From Neoaquamicrobium sediminum (lineage in GTDB: Bacteria; Pseudomonadota; Alphaproteobacteria; Rhizobiales; Rhizobiaceae), in NCBI RefSeq assembly GCF_013240295.1, contig NZ_JABETK010000001.1, forward strand, positions 1,550,001 through 1,614,000: DNA of 64,000 nt. The letters run 5' to 3'. The notes under the pieces are model-generated. The model was given only the letters and a program-made list of their open reading frames with translations. It was not told where the DNA came from and made no database searches. Position 1 is the first letter of the stretch; each line of letters opens with the position of its first letter. Positions 57,703-64,000 of the stretch are shown one piece after another. The translations under genes and the position numbers were made by a program.

Positions 57703-58467
57703 ATGGTCCTTGGCTTTCTCAGACAATCCCGCACGACGAAGGCAACGCGCAGCGTTGCGCAGGAGCGCCTTCACGTGGTCGGAAGCCGCGAATTGCCGCT
57801 GCGGATCGTCGAGAACGACCGTGCCAAGCGTTTGACGCTGCGCATCGATGCGGGCGGTCGGGGGCTGCGGATCACGGTGCCGCCCGGTCTGGCGCGCGGC
57901 GAGGTCGAGCGCTTTCTCGACCGACACCAGGGCTGGCTGGAGACGAAACTCGCCAAGGTGCCGGATCAGCCGCAGGTGCGGACGGGTATCAAGATCCCGC
58001 TACGAGGCGTGCCTCATCTCATCGTCCACGAACCGGGCAAGCGCGGAACCGTCACCGTGGGCCGGCAAGACGATGTGCCTGCGCTTTTCGTGCACGGAGA
58101 GCGGCGGCATCTGCCCCGGCGTCTAGCAGACTTCCTCAAGCGCGAGGCCAGGCGCGACATCGAGGCGCTGGTGGCCAAGCACACCGCAGCCGTCGGCAGG
58201 GCGGCGAAAGCTGTGCGCTTCAAGGATACCTCTTCACGCTGGGGGTCCTGCACGGCCGATGGCAGCCTGTCCTTCTCGTGGCGCATCATGATGGCGCCCC
58301 CGACGGTGATCGACTATCTCGTTGCCCACGAGGTCGCGCATCTGCGTGAAATGAACCACGGGCCGAAGTTCTGGGCACTGTGTCGCGAACTCTGCCCACG
58401 AACGGACGAGGCCCGCGCATGGCTCAAACGCAATGGCGGCTCCTTGCAGGCGATACAGTTCGCTTAG
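57703..58467 (+). CDS. YgjP-like (M48/SprT-like) zinc metallopeptidase family protein
   Basis: A 254-residue protein. The N-terminal beta-rich domain (to about 130) is followed by a helical peptidase part with RFKDTSSRWGSCTADGSLSFSWRIMMAP, the HEVAHLREMNHGPKFW zinc motif (His-Glu-x-x-His with a later His) and LCPRTDEARAWLK. This is the DUF45/YgjP family, whose substrates are poorly known. No signal peptide is seen. It converges on a small hypothetical gene. Confidence 0.9.
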   Translation: MVLGFLRQSRTTKATRSVAQERLHVVGSRELPLRIVENDRAKRLTLRIDAGGRGLRITVPPGLARGEVERFLDRHQGWLETKLAKVPDQPQVRTGIKIPLRGVPHLIVHEPGKRGTVTVGRQDDVPALFVHGERRHLPRRLADFLKREARRDIEALVAKHTAAVGRAAKAVRFKDTSSRWGSCTADGSLSFSWRIMMAPPTVIDYLVAHEVAHLREMNHGPKFWALCRELCPRTDEARAWLKRNGGSLQAIQFA

Positions 58468-58686
58468 TCAATCATCGTTCGCGGCGTTGAGGTCTTCGGG
58501 GCGGGTGCCTTCGGAGGCGGTTCGAGGCCACGGTAGGAAATCGGGCTCGAACCGATCGCTTGCGAAATAGTCGAGCGCGCGCTGGCCTTCGGAACCGGCT
58601 GCCAGACCATCGCCGAGCAGCGATGCGATTACGGAGCGGGCCTGCTCCAGCTTTGCGCGCACCTTCATCGTTTCGTTATCGCTCAT
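58468..58686 (-). CDS. Small hypothetical protein
   Basis: A 72-residue soluble protein, MSDNETMKVRAKLEQARSVI then SLLGDGLAAGSEGQRALDYF and an acidic end. I do not recognise the family. The ATG at 58686 has AAGG seven bases upstream and the composition is protein-like. It lies tail to tail with the metallopeptidase gene (stops abut). Confidence 0.6.
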   Translation of the reverse strand: MSDNETMKVRAKLEQARSVIASLLGDGLAAGSEGQRALDYFASDRFEPDFLPWPRTASEGTRPEDLNAANDD

Positions 58687-58820
58687 CGCCACCTTCTCCC
58701 GCCTCGCTGGATCAGGTCTAAACCTAGACCATGACGCCATCGGATTGAACCGCCGGGTTTCTCGACTTGGTCGGCATTTCATGGCAAGCGTTGCCACGTT
58801 GCGCGTCCCCGGAGGCCGGA

Positions 58821-59480
58821 TTGGACTTCTTCAATTTCGCCAAGGCAGTCGAGCAGGGCATCTACGATGTGATGATGTGGATACTTTTCTATCCACTGAC
58901 ACTGCTGCGCATGATCGTGCGCCCGGCTTCAACACTGCAATATGTCTACGCCGAATCGCGAGGCGATCCAGACGTGGCCTTTTCGGAGGCCATGCGCCCG
59001 GCGCTCATGATCTTCATCTCGATCACCATCGGTACGCTCCTCACTCCCTTCACCGACGAACAGCGCGCCCTGTTGCTTGGGACAACCATCGGCAGCCTGC
59101 TTACGAGCTCATGGTTCTTCCTGATCTTCTACAGGATGGTGGTGTTTTCGTTTTTTCCGCTCTGCGGCGCGCTGCTGCTCGACCTGCTGACGCCGGGCTC
59201 TATCTCTCGCGAAACGCTGCGAACGCCATTTTATCTGCAGTGCTATATCTGCGCCCCTTTCGCGCTGATCGCATCGCCGACGCTGGTCAACATCCAGCAC
59301 GATTCCATGCCCGTCTATGCCGCGTTCGCGGCGGTGACCCTCTGGTTTCTGGCCGTGCAGTATATCTTCTTTCGCGACTACGCACGTCAGACCGTTGTGC
59401 GTTCGCTGCTTCTGGCTCCCGCCGTGCTGCTGCTCGGCATCATTGGCGGCATCGTGCTCGGTCTCGTGGCAGCTTCTTGA
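58821..59480 (+). CDS. Uncharacterised multi-pass inner-membrane protein (possibly Yip1-like)
   Basis: A 219-residue protein with about five hydrophobic helices. VMMWILFYPLTLLRMIVRP, ALMIFISITIGTLLTP, FFLIFYRMVVFSFFPLCGALLLDLL, YICAPFALIASPTLV and LLAPAVLLLGIIGGIVLGLVAAS are seen. The start is a TTG at 58821, five bases after GGAGG at 58811-58815; upstream codons are non-conserved. The family is unclear. It precedes trpF by 32 bases. Confidence 0.65.
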   Translation: MDFFNFAKAVEQGIYDVMMWILFYPLTLLRMIVRPASTLQYVYAESRGDPDVAFSEAMRPALMIFISITIGTLLTPFTDEQRALLLGTTIGSLLTSSWFFLIFYRMVVFSFFPLCGALLLDLLTPGSISRETLRTPFYLQCYICAPFALIASPTLVNIQHDSMPVYAAFAAVTLWFLAVQYIFFRDYARQTVVRSLLLAPAVLLLGIIGGIVLGLVAAS

Positions 59481-59512
59481 AATCTGCCGTTTTTCGTGCC
59501 GATAAGAAACGT

Positions 59513-60172
59513 ATGACCTTCGACATCAAGATATGCGGACTGAAGACGCCGGAGACGCTGGATGCTGCCGTTGCGGGCGGCGCCTCGCATGTCGGCTTCA
59601 TCTTCTTCGCCAAGAGCCCTCGCAACGTGGCACCGGAGCAGGCGGGTGCTCTACGGCTGGCCGCGAGAGGCAAGGCGCAGGCGGTGGCCGTTACCGTCGA
59701 CGCGGACGACGCGTTTCTCGACGCGATCGTCCAGGCAATGGCGCCGGACATGCTGCAGCTTCATGGCAAGGAAAGCCCCGAACGCGTGGCCGAGGTCAAG
59801 GCGCGCTACGGCCTGCCGGTGATGAAGGCCTTTTCGGTCAGCGCGGCGGCTGATTTCGACCGGATCGCCCCCTGGCGTGGGGTCGCGGACCGGTTCCTGT
59901 TCGACGCCAAGCCTCCCAGGGGGTCAGAACTTCCCGGCGGCAACGGCGTTTCGTTCGACTGGCGTCTGCTGGCAGGCCTTGACCCGAGCATCGATTACAT
60001 GCTTTCGGGAGGATTGAACGCCGCCAATATCGGCGACGCGCTGAGGTTAGCGAACCCGCCCGGCATAGACATCTCGTCGGGCGTGGAAAGTGCACCGGGC
60101 GTCAAGGACACGGCGTTGATCGAAGATTTCTTCAAATCCGTCAGGATTGCACGGGGCAGAAGCGCCGCCTGA
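59513..60172 (+). CDS. trpF: Phosphoribosylanthranilate isomerase
   Basis: A 219-residue TIM-barrel enzyme of tryptophan synthesis. [15 protein letters not shown] carries the catalytic Cys8, [10 protein letters not shown] and [18 protein letters not shown] carry the catalytic Asp, and [15 protein letters not shown] and [16 protein letters not shown] form the phosphate site. It leads the trpF-trpB-cutA-trpA-accD-folC run. Confidence 0.96.
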   Translation: MTFDIKICGLKTPETLDAAVAGGASHVGFIFFAKSPRNVAPEQAGALRLAARGKAQAVAVTVDADDAFLDAIVQAMAPDMLQLHGKESPERVAEVKARYGLPVMKAFSVSAAADFDRIAPWRGVADRFLFDAKPPRGSELPGGNGVSFDWRLLAGLDPSIDYMLSGGLNAANIGDALRLANPPGIDISSGVESAPGVKDTALIEDFFKSVRIARGRSAA

Positions 60173-60198
60173 CGGGACCGTTCCCGAGGAGACCGGCC

Positions 60199-61419
60199 GT
60201 GAACCAGCCTGTGACCCCCAATTCGTTCCGTACCGGCCCCGACGAGCAGGGCATGTTCGGTATGTTCGGCGGTCGTTTCGTTGCCGAAACGCTGATGCCA
60301 CTGATCCTCGATCTCGAGTCCCACTGGAACGAAGCCAAGAACGATCCTGAATTCAAGGCCGAGCTGCAGGCACTGTCGACGCATTACGCCGGCAGACCTT
60401 CGAAGCTCTATTTCGCGGAAGGGCTGAGCCGGCATCTCGGCGGCGCGAAGATCTACTTCAAGCGCGAGGACCTCAACCACACCGGCTCGCACAAGATCAA
60501 CAACTGCCTCGGGCAGATCCTTCTGGCCAAGCGGATGGGCCGTAAGCGCATCATCGCGGAAACCGGCGCCGGCCAGCACGGCGTGGCCTCGGCCACCGTC
60601 GCGGCGCGGTTCGGCTTTCCTTGCGTTGTCTATATGGGCGCCACCGATGTCGAGCGTCAGAAGCCCAACGTCTTCCGCATGAAGCTGCTCGGTGCGGAGG
60701 TGAAGCCGGTTTCGGCCGGCCACGGCACGCTCAAGGACGCCATGAACGAGGCGTTGCGCGACTGGGTCACCAATGTCGAGGACACCTATTACCTGATCGG
60801 CACCGCGGCCGGCCCGCACCCCTATCCGGAACTCGTGCGCGAATTCCAGTCGGTGATCGGGACCGAGGCGCGCGGCCAGATCCTGGAGCAGGAAGGCCGG
60901 TTGCCCGATGTGGTGATCGCCGCCGTCGGCGGCGGATCCAACGCGATCGGCATCTTTCACCCCTTCCTCGACGACAAGGACGTCAAGATCATCGGCATCG
61001 AGGCCGGTGGGCACGGGCTCGACGGCGACGAACATTGCGCCTCGATGAATGCCGGAAGACCCGGCGTGCTGCACGGCAACCGAACCTATCTGCTGCAAAA
61101 CGATGACGGGCAGATACTGGACGGCCATTCGATCTCGGCCGGTCTCGATTATCCGGGTGTAGGCCCTGAGCATTCGTGGCTGCGCGACAGCGGCCGTGTC
61201 GATTATGTGCCGATCATGGACGACGAGGCGATGGAGGCTTTCCAACTTACCACGCGGACCGAGGGCATCATCCCGGCACTCGAATCGTCCCACGCCATCG
61301 CGCACGCGATGAAGATCGCTCCGAAAATGGGCAAGGACGAGATCATCGTCGTCAACCTCTCCGGTCGGGGCGACAAGGACGTGCACACCGTAGCCAAGAT
61401 GATGGGCATGGAGATCTGA
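60199..61419 (+). CDS. trpB: Tryptophan synthase beta chain
   Basis: A 406-residue PLP enzyme that joins indole and serine. The PLP lysine is Lys99 in [13 protein letters not shown], and [25 protein letters not shown] and [10 protein letters not shown] are conserved. The start is a GTG at 60199 with GAGGAG nine bases upstream. The stop is one base before cutA. Confidence 0.98.
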   Translation: MNQPVTPNSFRTGPDEQGMFGMFGGRFVAETLMPLILDLESHWNEAKNDPEFKAELQALSTHYAGRPSKLYFAEGLSRHLGGAKIYFKREDLNHTGSHKINNCLGQILLAKRMGRKRIIAETGAGQHGVASATVAARFGFPCVVYMGATDVERQKPNVFRMKLLGAEVKPVSAGHGTLKDAMNEALRDWVTNVEDTYYLIGTAAGPHPYPELVREFQSVIGTEARGQILEQEGRLPDVVIAAVGGGSNAIGIFHPFLDDKDVKIIGIEAGGHGLDGDEHCASMNAGRPGVLHGNRTYLLQNDDGQILDGHSISAGLDYPGVGPEHSWLRDSGRVDYVPIMDDEAMEAFQLTTRTEGIIPALESSHAIAHAMKIAPKMGKDEIIVVNLSGRGDKDVHTVAKMMGMEI

Positions 61420-61420
61420 G

Positions 61421-61750
61421 TTGGCCGGCGCGCAATTCGTCGACATCTGGATCAACTGTCCCGATCGCGCCATTGCCGAACGCATAGCGGAAGCGGCGGT
61501 CGGCGACAGGCTCGCCGCGTGCGCCAATGTCTTTCCGCAGATTTCCAGCGTCTATCGATGGAAGGGCGCGGTGGCGCGGGCCGACGAGATCCCACTGCTG
61601 CTGAAAGCGCGCTCCGCTCATTTCGAAGCGATTGTCGAGCTCGCAAAGTCCATCCATCCTTACGAGACGCCGTCGATCGGCGCGACCGAACTGGTTGCCA
61701 TCGACGCGGGCTATGCCGACTGGCTGGCCGCCGAAACCAGGGAACCCTGA
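61421..61750 (+). CDS. cutA: CutA-like divalent cation tolerance protein
   Basis: A 109-residue CutA1 protein, a trimeric ferredoxin-like fold. DRLAACANVFPQISSVYRWKGAVARADEIPLLLKARSAHFEAIVELAKSIHPYETPSIGA is a full family match. Copper binding and cation-tolerance roles are reported for E. coli. The start is a TTG at 61421, one base after the trpB stop. It sits inside the trp run. Confidence 0.93.
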   Translation: MAGAQFVDIWINCPDRAIAERIAEAAVGDRLAACANVFPQISSVYRWKGAVARADEIPLLLKARSAHFEAIVELAKSIHPYETPSIGATELVAIDAGYADWLAAETREP

Positions 61751-61753
61751 TCC

Positions 61754-62593
61754 ATGACCGATACCCGCATCGACCGCCGCATGGCGAAACTGAAGGCCGA
61801 GGGCCGGCCGGCGCTCGTGACCTATTTCATGGGCGGCGACCCCGACTATGACACCTCCCTGGCGATCATGAAGGCGCTGCCCAAGGCGGGCTCCGACGTG
61901 ATCGAGCTTGGCATGCCGTTTTCCGACCCGATGGCGGACGGTCCCGCAATTCAGGCGGCAGGTCTGCGCGCACTCAAGAGCGGTCAGACGCTGGCCAAGA
62001 CGCTGCGCATGGCGAGCGAGTTCCGCGAAGGGGACGACGAGACTCCGATCGTGATGATGGGCTACTATAATCCGATCTTCATCTACGGTGTGGATCGCTT
62101 CCTCAAAGACGCGAAAGAGGCGGGCATTGACGGGCTCATCATCGTCGACCTGCCGCCGGAAATGGACAACGAGCTGTGCATTCCGGCGGTGAAGGCCGGC
62201 ATCAACTTCATCCGTCTCGCCACGCCCACGACGGATGACAAGCGCCTACCCAAGGTGCTCGAAAACACCTCGGGCTTCGTCTATTACGTGTCGATGACGG
62301 GCATCACCGGCTCAGCCCTGCCCGACACGAGCAAGGTCGGCTCGGCCGTCGCGCGCATCAAGGCGCATACCGAGCTGCCGGTTTGTGTGGGCTTCGGCGT
62401 CAAGACGGCGGAGCAGGCGCGCGCGATCGGGGCTTCCGCGGATGGCGTGGTGGTCGGCACCGCGATCGTCAACGCCGTCGCAAATGTCATCGGGGCGGAC
62501 GGAAAGTTGGTCGCCGACCCCGCCGAGGCGGTTGCGACCCTGGTCGACGGGCTGGCGCACGGTGTTCGGCGTGCCCGCCTTGCTCCGGCCTGA
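61754..62593 (+). CDS. trpA: Tryptophan synthase alpha chain
   Basis: A 279-residue TIM-barrel enzyme that releases indole from indole-3-glycerol phosphate. Catalytic Glu51 ([17 protein letters not shown]) and Asp62 are seen, with [15 protein letters not shown] and [13 protein letters not shown] forming the phosphate site. It follows cutA by three bases. Confidence 0.97.
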   Translation: MTDTRIDRRMAKLKAEGRPALVTYFMGGDPDYDTSLAIMKALPKAGSDVIELGMPFSDPMADGPAIQAAGLRALKSGQTLAKTLRMASEFREGDDETPIVMMGYYNPIFIYGVDRFLKDAKEAGIDGLIIVDLPPEMDNELCIPAVKAGINFIRLATPTTDDKRLPKVLENTSGFVYYVSMTGITGSALPDTSKVGSAVARIKAHTELPVCVGFGVKTAEQARAIGASADGVVVGTAIVNAVANVIGADGKLVADPAEAVATLVDGLAHGVRRARLAPA

Positions 62594-62638
62594 TAGACGC
62601 TCCATCTAGAGCCTGTACGCAGTATCGAGGACATCGCC

Positions 62639-63562
62639 ATGAACTGGATCACCAATTTCGTCCGCCCGAAGATCAATTCCTTCCTCGGCCGCCGCGAGAT
62701 GCCGGAAAATCTCTGGATCAAGGATCCGGAGACCGGCGAAATGGTGTTCCACACCGAGCTGGAGGGGAACCAGTGGGTTATCCCGTCTTCCGGCTACCAC
62801 ATGAAGATTTCGGCGAAGGAACGCCTCAAGGCGTTTCTCGACAACGGCGCCTACGAGCTGATCGAGAACCCCAAGGTCGCGGCCGATCCGCTGAAGTTCC
62901 GGGACGAGAAGCGCTACACCGACCGCCTCCGGGACTACCGGACCAAGACCGGCCTGGAAGACGCGGTGCTTTCGGCCACCGGCGCCATCGAGGGCCTGCC
63001 GATCGTCGTCACCGTGCAGGATTTCGCCTTCATGGGCGGTTCGCTCGGCATGGCGGCCGGCGAGGCGATTGTGAAGGCGTTCGAGACCGCCGTCGAACTG
63101 AAGCGCCCGATGGTGCTGTTCTCGGCCTCGGGCGGCGCGCGCATGCAGGAGGGTATCCTCTCGCTGATGCAGCTCGCGCGCACGACCGTTGCCGTGGATC
63201 GTCTGAAGGAAGCCGGCCTGCCCTATATCGTGGTGCTGACCAACCCCACTACGGGCGGTGTCACTGCTTCGTACGCCATGCTGGGCGACATCCATATCGC
63301 CGAGCCGGGCGCGGTGATCGGCTTTGCCGGCGCCCGCGTGATCGAGCAGACTATCCGCGAGAAGCTTCCCGAAGGCTTCCAGCGCTCCGAATATCTGATG
63401 GAGCACGGCATGGTCGACATGGTCGTGTCGCGGCTGGAGATGAAGGAAACCGTGGCGCGGCTTCTGAAGATACTGGTCAAGGAAAAGGTGGTGGCAGACC
63501 CCGAGATGGAAGTCCTGCCCCCGCCTGCCGAACCGGCCGTAGAGAACCGCCCGGAAGCATGA
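62639..63562 (+). CDS. accD: Acetyl-CoA carboxylase carboxyltransferase beta subunit
   Basis: A 307-residue carboxyltransferase subunit making malonyl-CoA with AccA. The crotonase-fold core has [42 protein letters not shown] and [31 protein letters not shown]. The N-terminal zinc ribbon of E. coli (four Cys) is replaced by [28 protein letters not shown] with no Cys at all, as in many alphaproteobacteria. It lies between trpA and folC, a conserved order. Confidence 0.97.
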   Translation: MNWITNFVRPKINSFLGRREMPENLWIKDPETGEMVFHTELEGNQWVIPSSGYHMKISAKERLKAFLDNGAYELIENPKVAADPLKFRDEKRYTDRLRDYRTKTGLEDAVLSATGAIEGLPIVVTVQDFAFMGGSLGMAAGEAIVKAFETAVELKRPMVLFSASGGARMQEGILSLMQLARTTVAVDRLKEAGLPYIVVLTNPTTGGVTASYAMLGDIHIAEPGAVIGFAGARVIEQTIREKLPEGFQRSEYLMEHGMVDMVVSRLEMKETVARLLKILVKEKVVADPEMEVLPPPAEPAVENRPEA

Positions 63563-63605
63563 TCTTGGGGTCGAAAGCCCTGCAACGACGCCGGGATTGG
63601 TCACG

Positions 63606-64000
63606 ATGACCACGCAAGCACACGCCGCAGAGCGCGAGATCGAGCGCCTGATGACCCTTCATCCGAAGGGTTTCGACCTTTCGCTGGACCGCATTTCGCG
63701 ACTGCTGGAGCGGTTGGGCAACCCCCAGGATCGCATGCCGCCGGTGATCCATATCGCCGGCACCAACGGCAAGGGCTCGGCCGCCGCATTTTCGCGCGCT
63801 CTGATCGAGGCATCGGGTCTGAGCTGCCACGTCCATACCTCGCCGCACCTGGTCAACTGGCACGAGCGCTATCGCATCGGCGCGCCCGGCGGCAGCCGGC
63901 TGGTCGAGGATTCGGTGCTGGCTGACGCGGTTGCCCGCGTTGCCGAGGCCAATCAGGGCGAGACGATCACCGTCTTCGAAATCCTCACCGCGACGATGTT
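63606..64000 (+). CDS. folC: Folylpolyglutamate synthase/dihydrofolate synthase, N-terminal part
   Basis: The first 131 residues of a Mur-ligase fold enzyme. It has FDLSLDRISRLLERLGNPQ, the P-loop IHIAGTNGKGSAAAF (about 48-62) and HVHTSPHLVNWHERYRI, which are the ATP and folate-binding parts. The C-terminus lies beyond the window. It follows accD by about 43 bases. Confidence 0.95.
   Translation, partial: MTTQAHAAEREIERLMTLHPKGFDLSLDRISRLLERLGNPQDRMPPVIHIAGTNGKGSAAAFSRALIEASGLSCHVHTSPHLVNWHERYRIGAPGGSRLVEDSVLADAVARVAEANQGETITVFEILTATM

Overview
The window looks like ordinary chromosome from a high-GC alphaproteobacterium of the Rhizobiales, most likely Phyllobacteriaceae (Mesorhizobium/Aminobacter-like). 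The evidence is gene content and order: trpF-trpB-cutA-trpA-accD-folC, pheT-GFA-pheS-rplT-rpmI near infC, dnaK-dnaJ-pmtA, mgsA-glk-ABC-dapB-gpmA, BTLCP peptidase, DUF2852, a HWE-family histidine kinase, an EcfG-type promoter and an AccD lacking the zinc-ribbon cysteines. The genus call is inference.

Layout. 0-1.8 kb: start of an Ldh_2-type dehydrogenase, CsbD stress protein, frameshifted HDAC-like deacetylase. 1.8-5 kb: zinc uptake, znuA diverging from znuC-znuB-zur across a Zur-type palindrome. 5.1-8.8 kb: CecR/CerR-like TetR regulator, HlyD protein, ABC ATPase and permease (drug-efflux cassette) behind a perfect 22-bp palindrome. 8.8-17 kb: NhaD-like antiporter, NDUFA9-like protein, TSUP permease, uppP, GST, queG, SDR protein, mepA. 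17-21.9 kb: mgsA-glk-ABC exporter-dapB-gpmA, then tRNA-Leu(CAG). 22-27 kb: the most accessory-looking part, with a broken hypothetical gene, a response regulator and HWE kinase below an EcfG-type promoter, a DUF1330 protein and an amidohydrolase. 27-36 kb: RlpA-like protein, GGDEF/EAL protein, a Gtr-like glycosylation set (GT-C membrane protein, GtrB-like GT2, GtrA), gshB, SRPBCC protein, comM. 36-45 kb: transglutaminase-like peptidase, PHB depolymerase, GNAT, DUF1330, pyrF, phosphatase, FMN reductase, pmtA, dnaJ, dnaK with a sigma-32 promoter. 45-55 kb: HD-GYP protein, DUF423, Gfo/Idh/MocA oxidoreductase, nucleotidyltransferase remnant, pheT/GFA/pheS, rplT, rpmI, methyltransferase, infC (AUU start). 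55-64 kb: hydrolase-benE, DUF2852, YgjP-like metallopeptidase, membrane protein and the trp/acc/fol cluster.

The most striking feature of this sequence is at least 16 single-base indels in 12 genes, mostly one base missing from a short G or C run. They break dnaK and infC, which a living cell needs, so most are probably sequencing or assembly errors rather than real pseudogenes. Frameshifted genes are given as one joined feature each, and the shift positions are stated.

I found no CRISPR array, insertion sequence, prophage, toxin-antitoxin pair or recognisable defence island. The best candidates for new biology are regulatory (the CerR palindrome, the LacI-like site at mgsA-glk, the EcfG promoter with its long leader) and the Gtr-like glycosylation module.
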